A stretch of DNA of 64,000 bases from Nocardioides pantholopis (GTDB taxonomy: Bacteria; Actinomycetota; Actinomycetes; Propionibacteriales; Nocardioidaceae): the NCBI RefSeq assembly GCF_003710085.1, contig NZ_CP033324.1, positions 1,240,001-1,304,000 on the forward strand, in the 5' to 3' direction. Position numbers and translations under genes: made by a program. The notes beneath the pieces were generated by a model. It saw nothing but the letters and a program-made list of their open reading frames with translations, made no database searches and had not been told where the DNA came from. Positions 8,483-16,093 of the stretch are shown piece by piece. Each line of letters opens with the position of its first letter. Positions within the stretch are counted from its first letter, which is position 1.

Positions 8483-9373
8483 TTAGAGAAGCCGTCCGCA
8501 GTTCGGCCACGGGGAGCGGCCGCGCTGGGAGTAGAGGATCTTGGCGCGGTGGGTCTGCTCGCCGGCGGCGGCCTGGTGGGGCATGCCCTTGCCGCCGACG
8601 CCACGCCAGGTGGCGACGTTGAACTGGTAGAGCCCGTAGTAGCCGGCCGGGTTGACCGCGCGCGGGTTCCCGGAGGACTCGCAGTTGGCGAGCGCGCCCC
8701 AGTTCAGGTGGCCGGTGCCGGGCACGGAGCGTGCCTTCGTGCCGACCAGGACCCGCCGCGGGGCGGGCTGCTTGACGACGCGGCGCTTGACGGTGGTGTC
8801 GAAGCGCTCGCTGTTGCGGGTCCAGCGCACGATCCGCACCTGGCGGACGCCGTGGCGGCCCTGGGCGACGACCTTGCGCTTGCCGGGGGCGAGCTTGGTG
8901 GTCTTCCGGGTCACGGTGCGCGGCTTGATCTCGTGCCGGGCGACCTTGACGTGGGCCTTGATCCGGATCACCTTCACGGTGTCGGCGTCGCGGACCCGCT
9001 TCTTGCTCTGGGCCCGGACCTTGTCGCCGTTGCGGCGCAGTGCCACCTTGTCCAGGCGGCTGACCCGGACGCCGGCGCCGCGCGCGACCGCGACGGGGCG
9101 GGTGGCGGTGGTCGTCACGATTCGGGCGGGCTCGGTGCCGACGACCAGCCGGACCTGCTTGCCGGCGTCGGCGGTGGATGCGGGGGCCGGTGCGGCCGGC
9201 TCCTCGGCGTACGCCGGGGCGGAGCCGAGGGAGAGGGTCGCGGCGACGGCGACGACGATCGCGGGGACCGGGCCGAGCCGGCCGCGGCTGCGGCGGTCGC
9301 TGGTGCTGGTGGTGCTGGTTGAGCTGTTGGTCGTGCTGCTGGTGGTGGTGCGGGACGTATGTCGGACGCGCAA
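8483..9373 (-). CDS. Resuscitation-promoting factor-like secreted muralytic protein
   Basis: The 296-residue exported protein ends in a transglycosylase-like Rpf domain (about 225-296): NWGALANCESSGNPRAVNP with the catalytic Glu, then YYGLYQFNVATWRGVGG and a final Cys. Before it are G5-like and DUF348-like segments (about 85-220, with KVALRRNGDKV and TTVKRRVV), so it resembles RpfB. A hydrophobic signal sequence ending in APAYA follows an unusually long N-terminal Ser/Thr/Asn-rich stretch (about residues 6-26). The best start is TTG 9373, with GAGGT 8 nt upstream. Rpf proteins cleave peptidoglycan and help growth resumption. A short palindrome (9400-9415) lies in the leader; I could not fit a ydaO/c-di-AMP riboswitch. 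Confidence 0.87.
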   Translation of the reverse strand: MRVRHTSRTTTSSTTNSSTSTTSTSDRRSRGRLGPVPAIVVAVAATLSLGSAPAYAEEPAAPAPASTADAGKQVRLVVGTEPARIVTTTATRPVAVARGAGVRVSRLDKVALRRNGDKVRAQSKKRVRDADTVKVIRIKAHVKVARHEIKPRTVTRKTTKLAPGKRKVVAQGRHGVRQVRIVRWTRNSERFDTTVKRRVVKQPAPRRVLVGTKARSVPGTGHLNWGALANCESSGNPRAVNPAGYYGLYQFNVATWRGVGGKGMPHQAAAGEQTHRAKILYSQRGRSPWPNCGRLL

Positions 9374-9508
9374 GAGTCAGACCTCGTTCGGTGGGGACAC
9401 CTGGCGGCTGCCAGGCCGGACGGAAGGCCATGGCGAGCGTCGTGCACCCGGCTCACGGCACAGTCTTCGAACGTAGCGCGGCGGACCTAGCCGACCGGCG
9501 GTTGCGGA

Positions 9509-10171
9509 TCAGCTGCCGTCGGGCTCCGCCAGGGGCGCGTACAGGCTCAGGTAGCGCTCGTGCGCCGCGGTCACGGCGCTCCGGTCCCCGGTGGCGAGCA
9601 GGTCGAGCAGCAGCCCGCGGACGACCGCGATCCCGAGCCGCGCGTCGACGGCGGCGTTCTGCTCGTCCCCGGTGGCTGTCGCGAACATGCCGGTCAGCGG
9701 CTCGAGCCACTCCTCGACGGAGGCCTGCGGGAGGGCTGCCGTGGCCCCGCGGCCCTGGAGCCCGGCGGCGTACAGCTCGAAGAAGAGCCGCTCGTGCGGC
9801 CCGGTCTCCGGAGCGGAGAGCTCCTGCCACAGCACCCGGGCGGCGGCGATGGGGTCGGGGTGCTCGACGGCGAGCTTGGCCCGCCGCTCCCGCTGGTGTG
9901 CCTCGACCTCCTGCACGACCGCGACCAGCAGGCCGTCCAGGGAGCCGAAGTGGTAGATGACCATGCGGTGGCTGGTGCCGATGGCCTCGGCCAGGCGGCG
10001 CAGGGTCCACCCGCTGCTGCCCTGCTCGGCCATCAGCTCGACGGTCGCGGTCAGCAGACGCTGTCGGGGGCTCGCTGCCTGCGACCCTGCCTTCGACCCC
10101 GCCTCCAACCCGGCCTCCGACCCTGGGGTCCCTTCGGTCTCCGGCACGCCGTCAGGGTAGTTGACGCTCAT
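9509..10171 (-). CDS. TetR family transcriptional regulator
   Basis: The 220-residue product has a Gly/Ser/Ala-rich leader of about 33 residues. The TetR helix-turn-helix follows (about 35-85): RQRLLTATVELMAEQG, then WTLRRLAEAIGTSHRMVIYHF. A helical ligand domain completes it. The ATG at 10171 overlaps the stop of the upstream SRPBCC gene (ATGA), so it is the last gene of a four-gene operon (11722 to 9509). A perfect palindrome at 11779-11792 in front of that operon is a good candidate for autoregulation. The ligand is unknown; the neighbouring thioesterase and SRPBCC proteins suggest an acyl or hydrophobic compound. Confidence 0.88.
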   Translation of the reverse strand: MSVNYPDGVPETEGTPGSEAGLEAGSKAGSQAASPRQRLLTATVELMAEQGSSGWTLRRLAEAIGTSHRMVIYHFGSLDGLLVAVVQEVEAHQRERRAKLAVEHPDPIAAARVLWQELSAPETGPHERLFFELYAAGLQGRGATAALPQASVEEWLEPLTGMFATATGDEQNAAVDARLGIAVVRGLLLDLLATGDRSAVTAAHERYLSLYAPLAEPDGS

Positions 10172-10617
10172 CGCAGGTCGCGGGCGACAGCCGCCTCGCT
10201 CGCCTGCTTCAGGCCGTTGATCTCCTGGTCCACGTAGCGGGCGGTACGGCGCATGGTGAGGGCGCCCACCAGTCCGGCCATCGGCCCGGTCTGCCGGACG
10301 GCGAACCGCACCTCGACCTTCCTGCCGTCCGCGCGGGGCTCCAGCCAGTGGTCGGCGTACGTCGCGACGCCGCCGATCCGGGCCCACCAGCGGAAGTGCC
10401 GCATCGGCGTGACCTCGTCGATGGTCCAGGTCATCGCCGGCATCCGCGGCTGGCGCATCTCCACGCTCGTGCCCACCGCCAGCCCGGTGCCCGCGAGGAG
10501 TGTCACCTTCTTGATGGACGGGGTCCAGTCGGGCATCCGCTCGACATCGGCGAGCAGCCCCCAAACGGTGGTGATCGGCGCGTCGATGCGGGTTCTCGTG
10601 CGGTACTGCGTCGCCAT
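10168..10617 (-). CDS. SRPBCC (START/Bet v1-like) family protein
   Basis: A start at ATG 10617 is supported by GGAGG 7 nt upstream and gives 149 residues; the longer open frame is unlikely. The sequence begins with the standard SRPBCC pattern, RIDAPITTVWGLLADVERMPDWTPSI, and continues with the beta-rich core of the polyketide cyclase/dehydrase-like helix-grip fold. Such proteins bind hydrophobic ligands; a specific reaction cannot be assigned. It lies 29 nt after the hotdog thioesterase gene and overlaps the TetR gene by 4 nt. Confidence 0.85.
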   Translation of the reverse strand: MATQYRTRTRIDAPITTVWGLLADVERMPDWTPSIKKVTLLAGTGLAVGTSVEMRQPRMPAMTWTIDEVTPMRHFRWWARIGGVATYADHWLEPRADGRKVEVRFAVRQTGPMAGLVGALTMRRTARYVDQEINGLKQASEAAVARDLR

Positions 10618-10646
10618 GGTGGCCTCCGGTGAAAGGTGGGTTCGGG

Positions 10647-11075
10647 TCAGCTGCTGGGGGAGGGGGACGTCGTTCGGATCCGGCCGCGCGCCACCGCGCA
10701 GACCGCCCACTCGCCGTCGATCCGCGTGGACACCGTGCAGTCGCAGATCGCCTGGCGATCGCTGCGGTGCCGCACCTCCGCCTCGGCGCGCAGGACGTCG
10801 CCCCGGGCCGGCGCCAGGTAGTCGATAGTCATCGACGCCGTGAGCACCCGGGCTCCGAGCACCGAGCCGCCGGCGAAGGTCATCGCGTTGTCGGCGCTGT
10901 AGGCGACCAGGCCGCCGTGCGCGAAGCCGTCCTGCTGTCGGTGCTCGGGGCGCAGGGGGATCTCGAGCGTCGCCCGGCCCTCGTCGAACCGGGACAGCCG
11001 GGCTCCCAGGAGTCGGCTGAACGGCTGCGCGCCGAGGACCTGGCTCGCCTCGTCGTACGTGGGGGAGGTGCTCAT
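10647..11075 (-). CDS. PaaI-family hotdog thioesterase
   Basis: The 142-residue protein has the single hotdog fold of the PaaI/YbgC-type acyl-CoA thioesterases. The motif RQQDGFAHGGLVAYSADNAM carries the HGG signature with the following Asp as likely catalytic residues, and MTIDYLAPARGD is the typical central strand. It presumably hydrolyses an aromatic or medium-chain acyl-CoA. Its ATG shares one nucleotide with the stop of the upstream DUF2867-type gene, so the two are translationally coupled. All four genes of this operon run leftward. Confidence 0.85.
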   Translation of the reverse strand: MSTSPTYDEASQVLGAQPFSRLLGARLSRFDEGRATLEIPLRPEHRQQDGFAHGGLVAYSADNAMTFAGGSVLGARVLTASMTIDYLAPARGDVLRAEAEVRHRSDRQAICDCTVSTRIDGEWAVCAVARGRIRTTSPSPSS

Positions 11076-11722
11076 CAGCGGGTCGTCCGGATCGCCGGTC
11101 CCGACGCCCACGGCGTCGGGTCTGCGGGACGTCGGCGACCGGCCTGCCAGCGCCTCTCGATGCCGCGCAGCAGTGCCGGATAGACCACCCAGTGGCGCAG
11201 TGGCTTGATCAGCGCGAGGTAGACCCGTCCGAGCAGCCCGTTGGGGCGGACCAGCACCGCCATCTGGCCCCGGTGCCCCCCGGCCCCGTCCGGGACCCAG
11301 CCGAGGTGCATGACCGTGTGGACCGTGTGGTTCGCCATCTCGGCGGCCCACTCGTCGCTCGTCTCGTACAGCGTGGAGAACGGCACGCCGGAAAGCTCGC
11401 GGCCGGGCGGTGCGTGCCGCAGATCGTCGGGGAGCCGGTCGCGCAGCGATGCGACCCGGGCGCCGACCCCGGCGTCCGGACGGTCCCAGCGCAACGCCCG
11501 GCCGATCGCCCAGCGCGCGTTCCACAGGGCGCGCACGACGGCTGGCGCGCTGTCGGGGAAGTCGTCGTCGACGAAGGCGTCGAGCAGCGTGGCGAAGTCC
11601 GCGTCCGAGCCGTGGGTCTCGATGGCCCACACGTCCTCGAGCGCGAAGTCGGGCGCGACCGTGTGGATCAGCCAGGGCCGGACCTGGTGGGCGGCGGGGA
11701 AGAGTCTTCGGGTGGGCTTCAT
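11075..11722 (-). CDS. DUF2867-like protein
   Basis: The 215-residue product, starting at ATG 11722 behind a GAGGCGA ribosome-binding site, resembles DUF2867 proteins. These occur alone or at the C-terminus of NAD(P)-binding SDR-like proteins and are of unknown biochemical role. Seen are the N-terminal ALEDVWAIET segment, LYETSDEWAAEMANHTVHTVMHLGWV near the middle, and a PNGLLGRVYLALIKPLRHWVVYP helix pair near the C-terminus. It heads the operon with the thioesterase, SRPBCC and TetR genes and lies directly behind the palindrome at 11779-11792. Confidence 0.75.
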   Translation of the reverse strand: MKPTRRLFPAAHQVRPWLIHTVAPDFALEDVWAIETHGSDADFATLLDAFVDDDFPDSAPAVVRALWNARWAIGRALRWDRPDAGVGARVASLRDRLPDDLRHAPPGRELSGVPFSTLYETSDEWAAEMANHTVHTVMHLGWVPDGAGGHRGQMAVLVRPNGLLGRVYLALIKPLRHWVVYPALLRGIERRWQAGRRRPADPTPWASGPAIRTTR

Positions 11723-11778
11723 CGTTCGCCTCGCTGCTCTCGGTGGATGGCGGGCGCGGACGGCCCGTTCGATCGAAT

Positions 11779-11792
11779 GTACCATTTGGTAC
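11779..11792 (-). promoter_or_regulatory. Perfect palindrome, candidate TetR operator
   Basis: GTACCATTTGGTAC is a 14-bp perfect palindrome (6-bp arms, TT centre), 57-70 bp upstream of the operon that ends in a TetR gene. It lies in the divergent region shared with the TmrB-like gene. TetR-type operators commonly have this size and symmetry; the link is inferred from context. Confidence 0.55.
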
Positions 11793-11853
11793 GCCGGGCG
11801 GTTCGCCGTCGGCGGAACCCGGGACCGGCACCGATGGCCCTAGGTTCTCGGCC

Positions 11854-12384
11854 ATGATCGTGTGGCTCAACGGGGCGTTCGGTGCGGGCAAGACGACGAC
11901 GAGCGGCCGGCTCGTGACGCTCAGCGACCGGCTGCGTGCCTTCGACCCCGAGTGGGTCGGCTACCTGCTCGCCACCAACCTGGCCGACCACGAGGTGAGC
12001 GACTTCCAGCACTACCCGTCCTGGCGCCGGCTCGTCCCGGTGGTCGCGGACGAGCTGGTCCGGGTCACCGGGCAGCATCTCGTCGCCGCGCAGTCGGTGC
12101 TGGTCGAGGAGTACTGGCAGGAGATCCGCGCCGGACTGGCCGGGCTCGGGCACGACGTCTTCCACGTGGTCCTGGACGCCGACGCCCAGACCCTGCACGC
12201 CCGCATCGACGCCGACCAGGACGAGCCGGAGCGGATCCGGCCCTGGCGGCACCGGCACGTGGACGCCTACCAGACGGCGCTCGACTGGCTCGCTCCGAGC
12301 GCCGACCTGGTGATCGACACCGGCACCCACGGCGCTGCGGACGTCGCGCGGCAGATCCACCTGGCCGTCGCGCCGCGCCTGTGA
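11854..12384 (+). CDS. TmrB-like P-loop ATP-binding protein
   Basis: The 176-residue protein starts MIVWLNGAFGAGKTTT, a Walker A motif at residues 8-15 in the same setting as in Bacillus TmrB (tunicamycin resistance) and related AAA_33/zeta-toxin-like kinases. The motif FDPEWVGYLL (about 30) and the RIRPWRHRHVDAY segment (about 127) are typical of the group. A small-molecule kinase or an antibiotic-tolerance role is possible, but no substrate can be named. The gene is divergent from the DUF2867 operon and shares its palindrome-containing promoter region. Confidence 0.75.
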   Translation: MIVWLNGAFGAGKTTTSGRLVTLSDRLRAFDPEWVGYLLATNLADHEVSDFQHYPSWRRLVPVVADELVRVTGQHLVAAQSVLVEEYWQEIRAGLAGLGHDVFHVVLDADAQTLHARIDADQDEPERIRPWRHRHVDAYQTALDWLAPSADLVIDTGTHGAADVARQIHLAVAPRL

Positions 12385-12415
12385 GGCTGGCGGCGGGGGC
12401 GGGGCCGCGAGGGGG

Positions 12416-13651
12416 CTATCGGGCGGCCAGCTCCCGCCACCGCCGCCCGCCGTCACGGGAGACGTACAGCTGGTCCGCGGTGCCGGGCTGGGCGTAGACG
12501 GCGACCCCGTCCGCGGTCGTGTCCATCGCGACCTGCCGATAGGTGCCCGGCTCGTTCCTGGCCGTGAACGGGGCGCCGACGCGCGCCGGGGCCAGGCGGG
12601 CCCAGTCCGGGCCCGCGCTGAGGTACAGCCCCAGCGGCCGGGCGCTGGGCCGGTGAAGGCGGTCGTCGCTCCAGGCCTCGATGCCGGCCAGCAGGCGGCC
12701 GTCCGGCAGGACGGCCGCGCCCGTCAGGTAGGCCCGGGGCTCGCCCGGCAGATCGACGCTCTCCCAGCTGGCGCCCCCGTCCTGCGAGCGGTGCAGCCGC
12801 TCGAACGGGAAGAGCGTCGCCCCGTCCCCACCCTCGACGAGGGCCAGGACGCCGGGCCGCGCGGTCGGCACCGGCGCCAGCAGAGCGCCCGGCTCCGTCG
12901 CGAGCACCTCGTCGCGCCAGCTGGCCCCACCGTCGGACGACCACACAGCACGGCTCGTCCTCGCCGGCCCGCCGGGAACGACGCCCAGCAGCGTGCCGTC
13001 CGGCTGGTGCGCCAGCGAGACCGTCCCGCGCGGGGTCGGCACCCGGTGCATCCGGGCGGTACGTGGATCCAGCGCCCGAGGCTGCCCGTCGGGAGTGGGC
13101 ACGAGCGTCTCGCGGTCCGTCACCGGCCCGCGCGTGCCGTCGTCGCGGACCGGGACCGTGCGGCCGTCGGTGTGCACCACCAGCTGGGCCCGCCGGCTCC
13201 AGCCGACGTAGAAGGCCCGGCGAGAGAGGGCGGCGAGGGTCGGCTGGGCGCCCCTCGGCACGGCCGTGACCCACCTCGTCCGGAAGCCGTCGCCGGTCAC
13301 CGCGATCGACCGCTGGCTGCGCTGGCAGCCGTCGTCCAGGCACACCTGCCACACGGTCGCGCGAGCCGCCGCGCTGCCCGGGGCCACGACCAGCTCGAGC
13401 AGCTGGGCCTCGGGGTGGTCGACCACCGAGTCGGCGGACAACTGCTGGGCGGGGGCGCCCGTCACGGCCGCCGGCGTCGGCCCGGGCGGGGGCGGCTCGG
13501 GAACCCCGTGGGAGCCGGCACCGCTTCCGAGGCTCGCGACGGCCACGGCGGCCACGGCCGCGGCCGTGAAGAGCGCACCCGCGAGGACAGCAGTTCGTCC
13601 GAGCCGTGGCGTCCACCGGGACACGCGGCCGGGGCCGTGGGGGTGGGTCAT
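12416..13651 (-). CDS. Exported BNR/sialidase-like beta-propeller protein
   Basis: The 411-residue protein has a basic N-terminus and one hydrophobic segment (about 20-42, TAVLAGALFTAAAVAAVAVA), then a Pro-rich linker. At least three Asp-box-like repeats follow: SSDGGASWRDE, SQDGGASWESV and SRDGGRRWREL, the last at the C-terminus. These mark BNR repeats of sialidase-like beta-propellers, but catalytic sialidase residues such as FRIP were not found. A binding or WD40-like surface role is more likely than glycosidase activity. The gene is solitary, transcribed leftward, and ends close to the TmrB-like gene (convergent). Confidence 0.7.
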   Translation of the reverse strand: MTHPHGPGRVSRWTPRLGRTAVLAGALFTAAAVAAVAVASLGSGAGSHGVPEPPPPGPTPAAVTGAPAQQLSADSVVDHPEAQLLELVVAPGSAAARATVWQVCLDDGCQRSQRSIAVTGDGFRTRWVTAVPRGAQPTLAALSRRAFYVGWSRRAQLVVHTDGRTVPVRDDGTRGPVTDRETLVPTPDGQPRALDPRTARMHRVPTPRGTVSLAHQPDGTLLGVVPGGPARTSRAVWSSDGGASWRDEVLATEPGALLAPVPTARPGVLALVEGGDGATLFPFERLHRSQDGGASWESVDLPGEPRAYLTGAAVLPDGRLLAGIEAWSDDRLHRPSARPLGLYLSAGPDWARLAPARVGAPFTARNEPGTYRQVAMDTTADGVAVYAQPGTADQLYVSRDGGRRWRELAAR

Positions 13652-13816
13652 CGCCAGGCCTTCGGGGGTAGGGGCACGTGCGGGCCGCCGGTGGACTGCG
13701 GACGACCGTAGGGCATCGCGGACCCAGCCGCGACGGATTCCGGCAAGCCCCCCCGGGGACGTCGTCCACGTGGAACGGCCGTCAGGCCCCGGTCGCGGCC
13801 GCCAGGGCGGCTGTCG

Positions 13817-15943
13817 TCAGGAGTCGCTGCCGGCGGGCGCGGCGCGGTTCGCCGGGGCGGTGCCGAGATCGCCGTCGGTGGCCGCCCACAGGGCCTCGGC
13901 GAGCTGCCGCTGGGCGGTCATCGCATAGGTGTTGCCGACGTGGGAGCCGGACCGGTAGACCATCACGTTGCCGACCAGCGGGGGACAGGTGTCCTCGTCG
14001 GGGCAGACGGTGTCGGTCAGGTCGAGCAGCTCGACGCCCGGGACGCGCTCGGCGGCGGCGCGCTGCGCGGGCGCACCGGAGCGCTGGATGCCCGTCTGCT
14101 TGGGAAAGGTGCAGGCGGTCAGGTTGTCGAGGTTGTCGGCGATGCACTCGGTGACCTGCAGGCCCGGTGAGGGGTTGTCGAGGATGGCGAGCACCGGCAC
14201 CCCGCTGTCCTCGAGGGTCGACCAGTAGTCGCTGAGGCCGTCGACCAACGCGTCGAAGGTGGCGTCCTCCTCGGTCTCCCCGCCCGGCGGGAGCGCGTCG
14301 TCGGCCCGGGTCGAGGTCAGCACGTAGTCCGGCTGCAGCTCGATCAGCTCGTCGATCACCTGCTCGCGCCACTCGTTGCACGACGGCTTGGGCTTGCCCT
14401 GGTGCAGGGTGGGGGCGTTGGCGAACGTGCAGCCGTTCTTCACCATCAGCAGCACCCGCCACCCCGCGCCGCGCGCGAGCGCGTCCACCGGGCCGGTCCA
14501 CTGCGCCGCCTTGGAGTCGCCGACCAGGGCGATGGTGCGCTCGCTGTCGACGTCGCCGAGCTCGCAGCGCCGGACCTCGGAGTCGGTGAGCCCGACGATG
14601 CAGTCGGTCTCGGTGTAGACCGCGGGAGTGTCGCTCACGGCGTCGTCGAGCGGCGAGGGGCGCATGCTGTCGACCGAGCGCACCTGGGACCAGCGGGTCC
14701 GCTGCGCGTCGCGCTCGAGCAGGGCCGCCGCCCCGGGGGCCTCCCCGGCCGAGGCCCGGTCCACCGGCGACGCGAGCGTGACCGAGGTGATCACCGCGGC
14801 GCCCGCGACCGCCGAGGCCGCCGAGACCACCAGCCCCATCGACAGCGCCGCGCGGGTCGAGCGGACCAGGCGGCCGCGCCGGATCGGGTTCTCCACGAAG
14901 GTGTAGGACAGCCATGCCGGGATCAGCGACAGGACGGCCGCCAGCACCGTCCAGCGGATCCGGTGCTCGCCGGCGAGGGCATCGGCGGCCACCACGAACG
15001 GCCAGTGCCACAGATAGATCGAGTACGACAGCCCGCCGATCCACACCGCCGGCGCGATGCCGAGGAGCCGGTGCGGGCCCCAGGGCACGGCCCGGGAGGC
15101 CGGGCCGGCGCCGGCCAGGATCAGGGCGGCGGTGCCGAGCACCGGCAGCGCCGTCGCGGTGCCGGGCCAGGTGGTCGCGTCGTCGAGGACCAGCGCCGCC
15201 GCGGCGATGGCGGCCAGCCCGACCCACCCCAGCAGGGCCCGCAGCGCCCCGCGCAGCTGCTGGAGCCGGGGCAGGCCCAGCGCCAGCAGCGCCCCGACCC
15301 CGAGCTCCCAGGCGCGGGTGGTGGAGACGAAGAACGCCAGACCGGGCTGGACCTCCGCGTAGTACACGGCGAAGGCGAAGGAGCTGATGGTCACCAGCGT
15401 CAGGAGCGCCACCGCGGCGGCCCGCCACCGGGCCCGGGCCAGCAGCACCAGGGCTGCGAGCAGGCACGGCCAGACCAGGTAGAACTGCTCCTCGACCGCC
15501 AGCGACCAGAAGTGCTGCACGGGGGAGGGGCCGAGGTCGGCGTTGAGGTAGTCGACCTCGCGGTAGGCCAGCCGCCAGTTCACGACGTACGTCGCGGCGC
15601 TCACGATGTCGCCGCCGAACTCGCGCCGGCTGGTCACCGGAAGCACCAGCCAGGTCAGCACCGCGCAGAACGCGAGCACGAGCGTGCCGGCGGGCAGCAG
15701 TCGCCGGGCCCGGCGCGCCCAGAAGGCGGGCAGGCTGATCCGCCCGGTGCGGTCCACCTCGCGGACCATCAGCGAGGTGATCAGGAAGCCGGAGATCACG
15801 AAGAAGACGTCGACGCCGACGAAGCCGCCCGGCACCCAGGGCAGCCCGGCGTGGTACAGCAGAACGGTCCCGATGGCGATGGCCCGCAGGCCCTCGATGT
15901 CGGGACGGTAGGTGGGTGCAGATGCCGAGTCACCTGGTCGCAT
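13817..15943 (-). CDS. Acyltransferase 3 (OafA-like) with C-terminal SGNH domain
   Basis: With ATG 15943 (GAGG 6 nt upstream) the product has 708 residues; an ATG at 15955 is also in frame. The N-terminal 370 residues form the acyltransferase-3 domain with about ten membrane helices: YRPDIEGLRAIA, LLYHAGLPWVPGGFVGVDVFFVISGFLI with the essential His, and the RRARRLLPA loop. The C-terminal part is an extracytoplasmic SGNH hydrolase-like domain with ALVGDSKAAQW (nucleophile Ser). The expected D-x-x-H pair reads SGSH in YRSGSHVGNTY, so Asp is replaced by Ser. Such proteins O-acylate cell-surface polysaccharides. Confidence 0.88.
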   Translation of the reverse strand: MRPGDSASAPTYRPDIEGLRAIAIGTVLLYHAGLPWVPGGFVGVDVFFVISGFLITSLMVREVDRTGRISLPAFWARRARRLLPAGTLVLAFCAVLTWLVLPVTSRREFGGDIVSAATYVVNWRLAYREVDYLNADLGPSPVQHFWSLAVEEQFYLVWPCLLAALVLLARARWRAAAVALLTLVTISSFAFAVYYAEVQPGLAFFVSTTRAWELGVGALLALGLPRLQQLRGALRALLGWVGLAAIAAAALVLDDATTWPGTATALPVLGTAALILAGAGPASRAVPWGPHRLLGIAPAVWIGGLSYSIYLWHWPFVVAADALAGEHRIRWTVLAAVLSLIPAWLSYTFVENPIRRGRLVRSTRAALSMGLVVSAASAVAGAAVITSVTLASPVDRASAGEAPGAAALLERDAQRTRWSQVRSVDSMRPSPLDDAVSDTPAVYTETDCIVGLTDSEVRRCELGDVDSERTIALVGDSKAAQWTGPVDALARGAGWRVLLMVKNGCTFANAPTLHQGKPKPSCNEWREQVIDELIELQPDYVLTSTRADDALPPGGETEEDATFDALVDGLSDYWSTLEDSGVPVLAILDNPSPGLQVTECIADNLDNLTACTFPKQTGIQRSGAPAQRAAAERVPGVELLDLTDTVCPDEDTCPPLVGNVMVYRSGSHVGNTYAMTAQRQLAEALWAATDGDLGTAPANRAAPAGSDS

Positions 15944-16093
15944 GACTGGCCTCATGCTGTCACGATCTGTCGCCGGATCGGTGGCATGCGACGAGCATCG
16001 GCTGGGGTGCGTCGAAACGCTCGGCTAATCTCGGCTGCTCTCCTCCAACTTCGGTATGTCCGCCCCCCGGCCCCCCACCTACGGAGCACCCCC

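Noticed and set aside
5449..8622. A 1057-codon open frame on the plus strand across the NAD salvage genes
   Set aside because: It is the antisense shadow of pncB, pncA, nrtR and nadE, has an Arg/Gly/Ala-rich random composition and no domain. Long antisense frames are expected at this G+C.
9374..9508. ydaO/c-di-AMP riboswitch upstream of rpf
   Set aside because: Such riboswitches often precede actinobacterial rpf genes, but the 135-bp leader is short and only a 16-bp palindrome (9400-9415) could be seen; the conserved purine-rich core was not found.
12416..13651. Active sialidase
   Set aside because: Asp-box repeats are present, but the catalytic Arg triad context and FRIP motif were not found.
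14402..16093. Long in-frame upstream extension of the EEP phosphatase gene
   Set aside because: It runs antisense through the acyltransferase gene and has shadow composition; the signal peptide right after ATG 16094 fixes the real start.
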